A DNA stretch of 64,000 nt from Methanohalophilus levihalophilus (GCF_017874375.1 NZ_JAGGLK010000003.1:62001-126000); one strand, 5' to 3'; shown: positions 36,847 to 45,706, counted from the stretch's first letter. A program made the numbers and translations. Notes: a model not told the origin generated them from the letters alone.

Positions 36847-38055
36847 ATGAGAAAGATACTAAGGGACTTGACACCGTTTGGCAGGGCCAGGCAAATAATG
36901 CTTGGCCTGTCTCCCGGCTTTGTTGTGGAGGCTTTGCCAATTATTGACATTGCTGGACTCGTGCTGGCAGAAGATATTATTTCAGATATCAATGTCCCTC
37001 CGTTTTCCAAATCCCTCAAAGATGGCTATGCAGTCCATGCCTCCGACACAAAAGATGCTTCTTCTAATCCTGTTAGTCTTGTTTTGAAAGATTACATTCC
37101 CGCAGGAAGAGGCGACAGTCTTTCTGTTAATTCCGGGGAAACATATGAGATATCCACCGGAGCACCCCTGCCTGATGGTGCCGATGCCGTTGTCATGGTT
37201 GAGGATACCGAATTGAAGGATGGGAATGTCGTTGTAAAAAAAGCTGTTAACAGAGAGCAAAATGTGCTTCTTGCCGGTGCTGACATTTCTTCCGGGAAGT
37301 GTGTTTTGAATGCAGGCGAGCGCTTATCTCCTGCAAAAATAGGTGTACTCGCTGCTATTGGCAAATCATCGGCTCCGATCAGGATTCTCAGGGTGGGCAT
37401 CATCGCAACAGGTGATGAGCTTACTGATCCCGGAACTTCTCTTGCAGAGGGAAGCATCTACAACACCAATACCTATACGCTTTCTGCAGCTGTAAGGCGT
37501 CTGGGTGCGACTCCAGTCTCCTATGGAATCGTGAAGGACAATCGCAGGGTTGCCGAAGATGTTTTTCTTCAGGCACTGGATGAGTGTGATATCGTTCTGA
37601 CTACAGGCAGCACTTCCGCCGGGCAGGATGATTTCATGTATGATGTTATCGGACAATACGGACGAATTCTGGTTCACGGAGTCAACTTCAAACCCGGGAA
37701 ACCGGTGATTATTGCGGAAGCAGATGATATTCCTGTTATGGGTTTGCCGGGGAATCCCACATCTGCGCTTATGATTTTTAATGAACTGGTTGCAGAGTTG
37801 ATTTGCAGTGGACTTGGTATCACTGTTCCTTTCCGAAAGAAGGTTAAAGGTGAATTAATGGCTGATATTTATTCTGATACCAGGCTCGATTTGTACACTG
37901 TGAGGTTGGAAGGGGGTAGTGTATACCCTGCTGACAAAACTTCCGCTGCCATTACAACTCTTGCAGATGCGGATGGTTTCATATCCATCGATCCTGAAGT
38001 TACATTTCTTCCGGCAGGTTCAAAGGTTGAAGTAACTCTTTTTGATGATTTCTGA
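36847..38055 (+). CDS. moeA: Molybdopterin molybdotransferase
   Basis: Inserts molybdenum (or tungsten) into molybdopterin. The 402-aa protein has PPFSKSLKDGYAVHASD (about 50-66), ISTGAPLPDGADAVVMVED and the MoCF-binding domain with TTGSTSAGQDDF and MGLPGNPTSALMIF, followed by domain IV. I chose ATG 36847, 6 nt after GAGG; ATG 36835 and TTG 36814 are in frame. It sits directly upstream of modABC, joining metal uptake with cofactor metallation. Confidence 0.92.
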   Translation: MRKILRDLTPFGRARQIMLGLSPGFVVEALPIIDIAGLVLAEDIISDINVPPFSKSLKDGYAVHASDTKDASSNPVSLVLKDYIPAGRGDSLSVNSGETYEISTGAPLPDGADAVVMVEDTELKDGNVVVKKAVNREQNVLLAGADISSGKCVLNAGERLSPAKIGVLAAIGKSSAPIRILRVGIIATGDELTDPGTSLAEGSIYNTNTYTLSAAVRRLGATPVSYGIVKDNRRVAEDVFLQALDECDIVLTTGSTSAGQDDFMYDVIGQYGRILVHGVNFKPGKPVIIAEADDIPVMGLPGNPTSALMIFNELVAELICSGLGITVPFRKKVKGELMADIYSDTRLDLYTVRLEGGSVYPADKTSAAITTLADADGFISIDPEVTFLPAGSKVEVTLFDDF

Positions 38056-38116
38056 TACTGGCTTTTGAATTGTTTTCTTGCATGCAATTCGGCACTCTTT
38101 TATACTAGAATCCGTA

Positions 38117-38154
38117 TCATTAGCGTTATGTACAGTGGTACATATCACTAATGA
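38117..38154. promoter_or_regulatory. Long palindromic operator upstream of modABC
   Basis: Two 17-bp arms, 38117-38133 and 38138-38154, mirror each other with two mismatches around AGTG (arms TCATTAGCGTTATGTAC and GTACATATCACTAATGA). TTTTATACTAG at 38098-38108 looks like the TATA box, so transcription would start inside the palindrome and a bound repressor would block it. The placement fits a molybdate-responsive regulator of the ModE kind; the regulator itself is not in this window. Confidence 0.65.
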
Positions 38155-38175
38155 GTTTGATTGGAGGTTATTTGT

Positions 38176-38964
38176 TTGTACAAACCTGTAGGTGGACTAA
38201 TTCTGGCCTTTCTTCTGCTTGCTGTTGTAATGTATACGGTTTATGATCCGCAGGAAGAGGATAGCAAAACAAAACTTACAGTTTCTGCAGCTGCCAGTTT
38301 GACTGAAAGTTTCCTTCAGATTGAAGAAGAATTTGAAGAAGCACATCCAGATATTGATGTTGTCCTGAATCTGGCAGGTTCGGGCACACTGAGGATGCAG
38401 ATTGAAGGTGGTGCCCCGATAGATGTCTTTGCATCAGCTTCCCAGAAGCACATGGACCTTCTCGCGGAATCAGGTCTAATCCTTAACAGTACAAGATCCA
38501 ATTTTGCAGGCAATTCCCTTGTTATGATTGTGCCTTCAGGAAGTGGAACCAATGGGGTGTCCATGGCAGATCTCACAAGCGAAGAAGTTGGGAAAGTTGC
38601 TATGGGGGATCCGGATACTGCTCCGGTTGGAAAATACACAAAAGAAGCACTTGAAGATGCTTTTCTCTGGGATGAAATTAGCGGGAAAATCGTTTACGCA
38701 GAAAACGTGAAGCAAGTAATTGTTTATGTTGAAAAAGCTGAAGTGGATGCGGGATTTGTGTATTCAAGTGATTATATGGCGGCAGACAAGAATCGGATTG
38801 AAATGGCTGCAGAAGTACCTGTAAATTCTTCGATAAGCTATCCAATTGCCGTAGTCTCCTCCTCACCTGAAAAGGAAGCTGCAGGCAAGTTCATTGATTT
38901 TGTTCTTTCTCAGGAAGGGCAAACCATACTGGAAGAACACGGATTCATAGTAGATGGTAATTGA
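38176..38964 (+). CDS. modA: Molybdate ABC transporter substrate-binding protein
   Basis: A 262-aa periplasmic-type binding protein anchored by an N-terminal helix (GGLILAFLLLAVVMYTVY). Domain motifs: LTVSAAASLTESF, VVLNLAGSGTLRMQIEGGAP and DVFASASQKHMD, then GDPDTAPVGKYTKEAL and ENVKQVIVYVEKAEVDAG. I start at TTG 38176, 8 nt after GGAGG. Its stop overlaps the modB ATG by one base. Confidence 0.92.
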   Translation: MYKPVGGLILAFLLLAVVMYTVYDPQEEDSKTKLTVSAAASLTESFLQIEEEFEEAHPDIDVVLNLAGSGTLRMQIEGGAPIDVFASASQKHMDLLAESGLILNSTRSNFAGNSLVMIVPSGSGTNGVSMADLTSEEVGKVAMGDPDTAPVGKYTKEALEDAFLWDEISGKIVYAENVKQVIVYVEKAEVDAGFVYSSDYMAADKNRIEMAAEVPVNSSISYPIAVVSSSPEKEAAGKFIDFVLSQEGQTILEEHGFIVDGN

Positions 38965-39632
38965 TGATTGAAGATGCATGGATTCCCCTGTTAATTACTT
39001 TAAAAGTAGCTGGATTGTCTACTATTTTTGTAGCTATACTTGGAATTGTCATCTCATATCTTCTGGCACGAAGGGAATTTCGGGGAAAATGGGCTGCTGA
39101 TACTCTGGTAACCCTTCCTCTTGTACTGCCTCCGACTGTTACTGGTTACCTGCTGGTTGTATTGCTGGGGAAAAACGGAATAATAGGTCAACCTCTTTTT
39201 GATCTTACCGGCTGGGCAATCCTTTTCACATGGCAGGCTGCGGTAATTGCGGCTTTTGTCGTATCCCTCCCGCTCATGGTTAAGACAACAGCAGCTGCAA
39301 TCAGTGGTGTTGACCGGGAACTTGAGTACGCTGCCTACACCCTGGGTCATAGTGAACTGGAAACGATGCTTTTTGTCACACTTCCTCTGGCAAAGAAAGG
39401 AATTCTGGCAGGACTCGTTTTGAGTTTTGCAAGGGCTGTAGGTGAATTCGGGGCTACATTAATGGTTGCGGGCAATCTTCCCGGGCAGACTAATACGATG
39501 TCCCTATCCATCTATACGGCATTCCAGTCAGGTAATGATACACTTGCGAACATCCTTGTGGTGACTCTTGTTCTGGTTTCATTGATTGCTATGGGTTTGA
39601 CTGCAAAACTAATTGATCGCTGGAGTGTGTAA
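38964..39632 (+). CDS. modB: Molybdate ABC transporter permease
   Basis: A 222-aa membrane protein with about five helices and the permease loop EYAAYTLGHSELETMLFVTLPLAKKGILAG (EAA motif, about 122-151). It starts at ATG 38964, sharing its A with the modA stop TGA, so translation is coupled. modC begins 4 nt after its stop. Confidence 0.92.
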   Translation: MIEDAWIPLLITLKVAGLSTIFVAILGIVISYLLARREFRGKWAADTLVTLPLVLPPTVTGYLLVVLLGKNGIIGQPLFDLTGWAILFTWQAAVIAAFVVSLPLMVKTTAAAISGVDRELEYAAYTLGHSELETMLFVTLPLAKKGILAGLVLSFARAVGEFGATLMVAGNLPGQTNTMSLSIYTAFQSGNDTLANILVVTLVLVSLIAMGLTAKLIDRWSV

Positions 39633-39635
39633 TCT

Positions 39636-40739
39636 ATGGGTATTGCAGTAAATGTTTCAAAGGAGTACAATTCCAGAAGCAGGAAGGGTAAAGATCAAGA
39701 CAGTTTCCTGCTGGACATTGATTTTGAAGCAGGGGATGAAATGGTGGTACTTTTTGGTCGCTCCGGCTCGGGGAAAACCACCACTTTACGCTGTATTGCC
39801 GGACTTGAAACTCCTGACAGCGGCTACATAGATGTAAACGGGCAGACCTATTACGAGAGCAAATCCGGAATAAACCTGCAGCCTCAATACCGCAGACCTG
39901 GTTACGTGTTCCAGAATTATGCCCTTTTTCCGCATATGGATGTGAAGCAGAATATTGTTTACGGACTCAAGGGCTGGGGCAAAAGCGAGAAGGATGAAAG
40001 GTTGCGTGAAATGCTTGAGCTTCTGCACATAGAGGGGCTTGAAGACCGGTATCCTTCACAGTTGTCAGGCGGCCAGAAACAGAGGGTTGCACTGGCACGT
40101 GCCCTTGCACCCAAACCCGGAATACTGCTGTTGGATGAACCATTTTCAGCTCTGGATATGGTTGTCAGGATGCGCCTGAGGGAGCGAATAAAGATCATCC
40201 AGAAGGAGCTCGGGATTCCTGTGGTATTCATAACCCATAGCCAGGATGAGGCTTTTTCCCTTGCAGACAGGGTTGTTGTTCTTCATAATGGGAAAGTTCA
40301 TCAAACAGGGAGTTCGAGGGATGTGTTTTATTCTCCGGCTGACAGGGAAGTGGCGGAACTTGTGGGTGTCAGCAACATTTTTGACAATGCAAAAGTGGCT
40401 GGTTGTGCACCTGAGGGTACAGTTCTTGAGGGCAGAGGTTTACAGGTTGTTACAGGCAGTAAGATTGCAGATTCAGGCGACCTATCCTGGGGGGTTCGGC
40501 CGGAAAATGTACACTTGAAACCTTATGGAGAAAAATCCAGTTTAGGTAGTCTCAATACTTTTGCAGGTAACACAATTGAAATTACCGATAAAGGAAGCAG
40601 TAAACTTGTGGCTGTTGAACTTGATGGCAGTGATTTCATATTGCTTTGTGAAATCCCGACCCGACTCTCTGTGGATATGCCATCTTCGCGCTGTATTGTT
40701 GAAATTGCTCCCGAAGATATACTTGTTTTTACCCGGTGA
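39636..40739 (+). CDS. modC: Molybdate ABC transporter ATP-binding protein
   Basis: A 367-aa ATPase: Walker A FGRSGSGKTT, Q-loop YVFQNYALFPHM, signature LSGGQKQRVALARAL, Walker B ILLLDEPFSALD and the switch His in FITHSQDEA. The C-terminal 120 residues form a TOBE-like oxyanion-binding domain, which can regulate transport. Last gene of the modABC operon. Confidence 0.93.
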   Translation: MGIAVNVSKEYNSRSRKGKDQDSFLLDIDFEAGDEMVVLFGRSGSGKTTTLRCIAGLETPDSGYIDVNGQTYYESKSGINLQPQYRRPGYVFQNYALFPHMDVKQNIVYGLKGWGKSEKDERLREMLELLHIEGLEDRYPSQLSGGQKQRVALARALAPKPGILLLDEPFSALDMVVRMRLRERIKIIQKELGIPVVFITHSQDEAFSLADRVVVLHNGKVHQTGSSRDVFYSPADREVAELVGVSNIFDNAKVAGCAPEGTVLEGRGLQVVTGSKIADSGDLSWGVRPENVHLKPYGEKSSLGSLNTFAGNTIEITDKGSSKLVAVELDGSDFILLCEIPTRLSVDMPSSRCIVEIAPEDILVFTR

Positions 40740-40798
40740 TTTCCCGACTCCCCTTTCCGGGAAAAATCTTTTTAACATTGAAGTGGTGATTGGTGCCA

Positions 40799-41890
40799 AT
40801 GAGCGTTGAGGATGAGATAGCAACTATCGAAAAGGAAATCCGGGATACTCCATATAATAAGGCTACTTCCCACCATATTGGCAAGCTGAAAGCCAAGATT
40901 GCCAAGCTTCGGGAGGAGTTGCAGAAACGAGCTTCAGCGAAAGGTGGAGGTGAGGGCTATTCTGTCAAGAAATCCGGGCATGCTACAGTGACGTTAGTTG
41001 GATTTCCATCAGTGGGTAAATCCACATTACTCAACAAGCTCACAGGTGCCAAATCCGAAATTGGTGCATACGAATTCACAACCCTTGATGTTATTCCCGG
41101 TGTGCTGGAGCACAATGGAGCCACCATACAGATCCTTGATGTACCGGGACTTGTGAGGGGTGCAGCAAGTGGTAGGGGTCGCGGTAAGGAAGTAATCGCA
41201 GTTGTGCGAAACAGTGATCTGGTTGTTTTTGTTCTTGATGTTTTCCAGACCCAGCACTATGAAGTCCTCAAGCAGGAATTGTATGATGCCGGTGTAAGGC
41301 TTGATACAACCCCGCCGGATGTTGTTATCAAAAGACAGGATCGGGGTGGCATTCCTATCAGCACAACGCTTGATCTCGAACTGCCAGATGATCTCATAAA
41401 AGCGGTACTTGGTGAGTACAAAATTCACAATGCCCATGTGCTTATCAGGGATCACATTAACCTTGACGAGCTCATCGATGTTATCATGCTTAACCGTGTC
41501 TACATTCCGTCTGTTGTTGTAATCAACAAGGTTGATCTGGCGGATGAGGCAACCATCCAGAAATGCAGGGAAAACTTCCCCGATGCTCTCCTTATCTCTG
41601 CCAATGAAGGGGAAAATGTTGAAAAGGTCAAGGATCTCATTTACGATTCACTTGATTTTATTCGTGTGTACCTGAAACCTCAGGGAGAAGCTGCGGATAT
41701 GGATGAGCCGTTGATTATCACTTACGGCAGTACGATTGGAGATGTTTGTGATCACCTGCATCGTGATTTCAGAAACAAGTTCAGGTACGCCCAGATTTGG
41801 GGCGATTCCGCCAAACATCCCGGACAGCGTGCAGGACTCGAACATACGCTGGAAGACGGTGACATCCTGACTGTTATTATCCAGAAGTAA
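40799..41890 (+). CDS. DRG-family GTPase with TGS domain
   Basis: A 363-aa GTPase of the DRG/Obg group found across archaea and eukaryotes and linked to translation. It has a basic helical start, G1 VGFPSVGKSTLL, G2 EFTTLDVIPG, G3 DVPGLVRGAASGRGRG, G4 VINKVDLAD and a C-terminal TGS domain ending GLEHTLEDGDILTVI. I start at ATG 40799; GTG 40793 and TTG 40790 are in frame. It is the last host gene before the tRNA-Gln integration site. Confidence 0.94.
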   Translation: MSVEDEIATIEKEIRDTPYNKATSHHIGKLKAKIAKLREELQKRASAKGGGEGYSVKKSGHATVTLVGFPSVGKSTLLNKLTGAKSEIGAYEFTTLDVIPGVLEHNGATIQILDVPGLVRGAASGRGRGKEVIAVVRNSDLVVFVLDVFQTQHYEVLKQELYDAGVRLDTTPPDVVIKRQDRGGIPISTTLDLELPDDLIKAVLGEYKIHNAHVLIRDHINLDELIDVIMLNRVYIPSVVVINKVDLADEATIQKCRENFPDALLISANEGENVEKVKDLIYDSLDFIRVYLKPQGEAADMDEPLIITYGSTIGDVCDHLHRDFRNKFRYAQIWGDSAKHPGQRAGLEHTLEDGDILTVIIQK

Positions 41891-41927
41891 GACCTAATCC
41901 TCAAAAATGACATAAATATAAGTAGGA

Positions 41928-42302
41928 TTATGCAGTTTCAATTTTAAGCAGTCCCGTAGGGTAGTGGTCAATCCTTTCGGCCTTTGGAGCCGAAGACGGT
42001 GGTTCGAATCCGCCCGGGACTATCTTATCTTTATCGTCTGTTGAGAGCGATTTTTCTAGATTTGAGAGTCTTTTTTCGATGTTATTCAGAACTTGCTCTA
42101 GTTGGGTTTCAGGAGAATAGTTTACACTTTTTTGATCAATAATTACCAGAAATGCCTGTTTTCCTTCATGCTCAGTAGGGTGAATTTCTGCTTTCTCACC
42201 AACGAGATGCAGGTATTCTTTCGGCAAGCGTAGAGTTGGATACGCCCTTGTTTTGCTTGCACTTAATTTTGTAATTTTAGTTGTAAATGGTTGTTCTGAC
42301 AT
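41928..42302 (-). CDS. int(N): N-terminal part of the partitioned integrase
   Basis: Residues 1-93 come from the element and the frame then runs through the att core as IVPGGFEPPSSAPKA into host tRNA sequence, ending by chance at 41928. The same frame in the same phase enters the catalytic half at the other end, so joining the ends of the element rebuilds one integrase of 381 aa. Residues about 5-58 look like an AbrB/MazE-type beta domain (TLRLPKEYLHLVGEKAEIHP), followed by a coiled-coil stretch (QLEQVLNNIEKRLSNLEKSL). In the integrated state this fragment cannot recombine, but might still bind DNA and regulate. Confidence 0.8.
   Translation of the reverse strand: MSEQPFTTKITKLSASKTRAYPTLRLPKEYLHLVGEKAEIHPTEHEGKQAFLVIIDQKSVNYSPETQLEQVLNNIEKRLSNLEKSLSTDDKDKIVPGGFEPPSSAPKAERIDHYPTGLLKIETA
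41950..42022 (+). tRNA. tRNA-Gln (anticodon TTG), integration site
   Basis: Acceptor AGTCCCG pairs with CGGGACT; D arm with GGGTAGTGGTCAATCC; anticodon stem TTCGGC/GCCGAA around CTTTGGA, so the anticodon is TTG; T arm CGGTGG-TTCGAAT-CCGCCC region. Its 3' part from 41980 on is identical to the repeat at 54276-54319, so the integrated element restores a whole tRNA gene at this end. Confidence 0.93.
41980..42023 (+). repeat. attL (44-bp direct repeat)
   Basis: Begins with GCCTTTGGAGCC and ends with CCGGGACTAT. It covers the anticodon loop to the 3' end of tRNA-Gln plus one base, and is identical to 54276-54319. The first differing bases are 41979 and 42024. Confidence 0.93.
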
Positions 42303-42315
42303 AGTTTAAACTATG
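42300..42315. promoter_or_regulatory. 16-bp palindrome over the int(N) start codon
   Basis: CATAGTTTAAACTATG is a perfect palindrome whose CAT on the plus strand is the int(N) ATG. A related TAGTTTAAACTGTTTAC occurs at 48921-48937, upstream of the 95-aa membrane protein gene. The position suggests a site for autoregulation by the AbrB-like domain (inference). Confidence 0.45.
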
Positions 42316-42522
42316 TGTTTACACGTTAAATACATTGCGTACTAGCCAATAAAGTAGAAACTCGCATTCCACCCTTACTGTATTAAGCAAAAAAGCTCTG
42401 TAATGACTAGGGTGACGGTATATAGGAATCGCAATTTTTATTTCTTAGGGGGGTAACACCATCACATCACGTTTAGAAAATTCACTTTCGAGCCCCTTCC
42501 TAAATTTCTAAGGCAATACAAA

Positions 42523-43104
42523 TTAATCAGAATCTTCTTGCGACATAGAATCAAAGTAAAGCTTTTCTACAAAAACTAGATCAACAAGCATGTTTTCGGA
42601 ATCCTCTGCAATCCATTCATAGAATTCTTCAGCGTTACATATGAATTCATATCCTGGAACCTGACCTGACCGAAGTAGTTCATCTATTTTTTTTAAGAAA
42701 TCTATAGTATCAGGATCTTTTTCGAAAATATATTGTATTTTGTCGTAAACGACATATATTGAAGTTATATGCTTTCTATAATTTTTTTCGAACACGTCTT
42801 TGACAAGCTCTGAGACCTTTTCATGAGATGAATCAATATCATTTTTCCTTACTCCATCTTTCATAGTTTTCATTGCAATTGCTATGATTATGTATTCATA
42901 TCGAGTATTTGTTCCAAAGAGAGTTTGTCGGTCTTTCCATACTTTTCTAGCAAGGATAAAGATATAATCAAGTTGACTTTTGTGTATCTCTAGTGCAGAT
43001 AAAAGAGATTCTGTAAACTCACGCACCTCTCTCTCAGTAGCAGTTTCATCTGCTGTGATGTAGCCATACTGTTTATCCAATCTCCGAATATTGTTCGCAC
43101 TCAT
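42523..43104 (-). CDS. Hypothetical protein of the element (193 aa)
   Basis: An acidic, mostly helical soluble protein (EREVREFTESLLSALEIHKS, VWKDRQTLFGTNTRYEYIII, then a tail rich in D and E). It is not recognised. It is divergent from the DUF927 gene. The 220 bp between it and int(N) holds TTAGGGGGGTAACACC but no gene I can support. Its place beside the replication gene might suit a regulator or partner; no DNA-binding motif is plain. Confidence 0.65.
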   Translation of the reverse strand: MSANNIRRLDKQYGYITADETATEREVREFTESLLSALEIHKSQLDYIFILARKVWKDRQTLFGTNTRYEYIIIAIAMKTMKDGVRKNDIDSSHEKVSELVKDVFEKNYRKHITSIYVVYDKIQYIFEKDPDTIDFLKKIDELLRSGQVPGYEFICNAEEFYEWIAEDSENMLVDLVFVEKLYFDSMSQEDSD

Positions 43105-43178
43105 ATCAAACCAAACTCATAATTTTTGATATCTAATATCTAGCAAATAACTACCCGCTGTTTCTATAACATCCAATA

Positions 43179-43189
43179 AATTTATATAT
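43179..43189 (+). promoter_or_regulatory. TATA box of the DUF927 gene
   Basis: AATTTATATATG-type stretch about 140 nt before the ATG at 43329. The predicted leader of about 115 nt contains only an 11-codon open frame (ATG AAC TTC ... ATA TAA, at about 43228). Confidence 0.4.
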
Positions 43190-43328
43190 GTTGGTTAAAA
43201 CCGACGATTATTATGGTGTAGGGAATAATGAACTTCCTAAAAAAGTATCCGATATGGATATAAATCAAAAAGTGTAGTTGAACGATCACGATTTCAACGA
43301 AGCTTTTTGAAAAAACGGAGACATAAAA

Positions 43329-45074
43329 ATGCCTACAGAAATTGACTTTCAAAATAGTCTCTTATATGAGACAGGAACAGTAAATGGAATAGAGTTTGAC
43401 ACAACCCCAGATGAGTTAAAAATCCGTAATGCCATTGAGCATGTAACATCTGCAAATTGCTGGCAGGGGATTGAACTTCCACCTGGGTATGAGATTACTA
43501 ATAACAAACTGTGCAAAATGAATGGAAAATATCCAATTTGCCGAAAGCCTATAGTATTATCTGCAATCGGAGAAAACATTGACAGCGGTGAGTTTTGGTA
43601 TAAAATTACTTTCATGGATCCTCTTGAAAGAATTCAGGAGATTTATGCAAAGCATGAGCAGATAATAAAGAAAAATGAATTGATGAAGATAACAAACCAG
43701 GGCATCCTTGTTGATGAAAAAAAGGGTGCAGAGTTGTGTGAATATTTAGCAGATTCAATTGATTATAATGCAACAAATTTGAAACACAACATGTTTGTCT
43801 CGAAAAATGGTTGGAAGAATAATAATGAAATTTTTGTGCTTGGAAATCAGTATTACTCCTCTGAACATATAGGTCCAGTTAGACATGTTAATGAAGAGTC
43901 AGTAAAAGGACTAACCAAGAAGGGTACCTTGAAAGATTGGGTGGCAGGTACTAGAGACATCATTGCCGAACCTATCATTCGGTTTAAGTGCTATTGTGCT
44001 GTGTCTTCAAATATTTTGAGACTATTGGACATGCCACCTTACATAGTGGATCACAATGGAAACACAAGTACTGGCAAGACTCTGAGTACTAAATTTGCTT
44101 TCAGCATGTATGGAAATCCAGAAGAACTCATGCTTTCCGGACAATCTACACCGACTTACTTAGAAGAGATGGCAAGTAACTATGATGATTTTGCTTTGTG
44201 CATTGATGAAACCAGTCTACAATCATCTGAAATCCTTACAACTATAATATACATGTTCGGCAACGGTTCTGGAAAAGGGCGTGGAAAAAAGGATGGCGGA
44301 GTGAGAAAAATGAAACGCTGGAAAAGTGTTGCATTCACGACTGGTGAAAAACCAATTGCTGACGCCGATGGTTTTGGTGGTCAACAGGTAAGAGTAGTTG
44401 AGATCCAGAGGGAGTTGCCAAAGTTGCCTGAAATTGTCAAAACTACCGAAGATACTCTTGCAGGAAACTATGGGCACGTAGGTGAGTTGTTTATCAGGAA
44501 AGTATTCGAGCACAAAGATGAACTTCGTTCAAGATTTGCATACTACAGAGACATGTTTACAAATAACGAATCATCTACAATGAATCGGGCTGGAACCTAC
44601 TTTGCAGCTATTGCAGTTGCAGGCGAGTTGCTGGAGGAAGTCTTTGATGAAATTGGAATTGAAGTTATAGATCATCTTGAGTTAGTGAAAGATTTCTTCA
44701 ACGAAACTGTGAAGGAGAAACCGATTGTACCATATCCAGTTAAAGCCCTCCGTGCCGTAAACGGTTGGTTTGAAGAGAATAGAGGCTATTTCGTTGTAAA
44801 TGATGATATGGACTCATACAAGCACGCTGTGAAGTATGGTTGGATTACACGAAATGGATATCTGGACATCATTACTTCCACTTTGAAAGATGCAATGAAA
44901 ATGCAAAACATAAATCTTGGAAGTGTTCTGGATTCTTGGGAAAAAGATGGCATCATTACTCTTAGTGCTGGAAGAAAGGATTTTCAGGCAAGGCATTCTG
45001 ATGGCAATGGTGGAAGCCCACGAATTGGTGTATATAGGTTTAACTTGGAGAAAATGAGGGAGTATCTGGAATAA
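43329..45074 (+). CDS. DUF927-type replication ATPase / helicase-like protein
   Basis: A 581-aa P-loop protein. Walker A is DHNGNTSTGKTLSTKF (about 239-254), Walker B is DFALCIDETSL (about 291-301), and a sensor-like KSVAFTTGEKPI follows. The C-terminus (about 480-581) looks like a winged-helix region. DUF927 proteins in plasmids, phages and archaeal elements are thought to act in replication. The iteron-like array right after its stop supports this. It is the largest gene of the element and the best candidate for its replication initiator or helicase. Confidence 0.82.
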   Translation: MPTEIDFQNSLLYETGTVNGIEFDTTPDELKIRNAIEHVTSANCWQGIELPPGYEITNNKLCKMNGKYPICRKPIVLSAIGENIDSGEFWYKITFMDPLERIQEIYAKHEQIIKKNELMKITNQGILVDEKKGAELCEYLADSIDYNATNLKHNMFVSKNGWKNNNEIFVLGNQYYSSEHIGPVRHVNEESVKGLTKKGTLKDWVAGTRDIIAEPIIRFKCYCAVSSNILRLLDMPPYIVDHNGNTSTGKTLSTKFAFSMYGNPEELMLSGQSTPTYLEEMASNYDDFALCIDETSLQSSEILTTIIYMFGNGSGKGRGKKDGGVRKMKRWKSVAFTTGEKPIADADGFGGQQVRVVEIQRELPKLPEIVKTTEDTLAGNYGHVGELFIRKVFEHKDELRSRFAYYRDMFTNNESSTMNRAGTYFAAIAVAGELLEEVFDEIGIEVIDHLELVKDFFNETVKEKPIVPYPVKALRAVNGWFEENRGYFVVNDDMDSYKHAVKYGWITRNGYLDIITSTLKDAMKMQNINLGSVLDSWEKDGIITLSAGRKDFQARHSDGNGGSPRIGVYRFNLEKMREYLE

Positions 45075-45081
45075 GCGGGTA

Positions 45082-45193
45082 TGTCACATTGTCACAACTG
45101 TCACAGGCTTTAGATATATAATAATAAATATGGACAATTATAATAAAATTAATTATATATATTAAATATGTGACACTTGTGACATTTGTGACA
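45082..45193. other. Putative replication origin: opposed iterons around an AT-rich core
   Basis: Three TGTCACA copies begin at 45082, 45090 and 45099, and three TGTGACA copies (the reverse complement) at 45169, 45178 and 45187. Between them lies a 63-bp stretch almost all A and T. It follows the DUF927 ATPase stop by 7 bp. Opposed short repeats around an AT-rich unwinding region are typical of plasmid and archaeal origins. They could instead be operator sites for the gene at 45300. Confidence 0.6.
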
Positions 45194-45299
45194 GAAGTGC
45201 TATGTAGACTTGTATTTGTCGCTGCTAAACACTTTTTCTTGTCTTAAACAATAGACAGAGTCGCAGACACGCGATTTTTTATGATAATTGGTGATTAAA

Positions 45300-45647
45300 A
45301 TGATAAATCAAAACGTTAAAAAGTGTATCGATAATTGGACAAAAGAGGGCAAATGCCCTGTATACGAAGGCTGGCCAAAGAACCTTTTTAGGCAAGCTGG
45401 TAAAGAAGGAACTGCAAAAATCACTCAATTCATTAAAAAGCGATTTTATGCAACTGCAGATTTCATTGAATATTATTTCTGCATGCCCTATCTGAAATGC
45501 GAAATTGAACCAGACTTGCTATATGTTCATTGGAATGATTCGCCGAACAAGAAGGGAAGGATGGAAAAAAGAGATTCAAATAATCAACTGGATTTCTTTT
45601 TTCAAAATGGCCTGATATCAAGTTCTTTAGTAGCCAGTTCGATTTGA
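45300..45647 (+). CDS. Hypothetical protein of the element (115 aa)
   Basis: A basic protein (VKKCIDNWTKEGKCPVYEGW, AGKEGTAKITQFIKKRF). No motif was recognised. I start at ATG 45300, 6 nt after GGTG; TTG 45288 and GTG 45291 are also in frame. A strong terminator hairpin follows 13 nt after its stop. It lies just after the origin-like array, so a replication accessory role is possible but unproven. Confidence 0.6.
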   Translation: MINQNVKKCIDNWTKEGKCPVYEGWPKNLFRQAGKEGTAKITQFIKKRFYATADFIEYYFCMPYLKCEIEPDLLYVHWNDSPNKKGRMEKRDSNNQLDFFFQNGLISSSLVASSI

Positions 45648-45660
45648 GAATATATGGGAT

Positions 45661-45694
45661 ACAAGAGGTTTTGCATCAATCCTCTTGTTTTTTT
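45661..45694 (+). terminator. Hairpin terminator with T tract
   Basis: ACAAGAGG (45661-45668) pairs with CCTCTTGT (45681-45688) over a 12-nt loop, followed by a run of seven T. It ends the plus-strand transcript of the DUF927 gene and the 115-aa gene. Confidence 0.65.
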
Positions 45695-45706
45695 ATTCAT
45701 ACTTAT

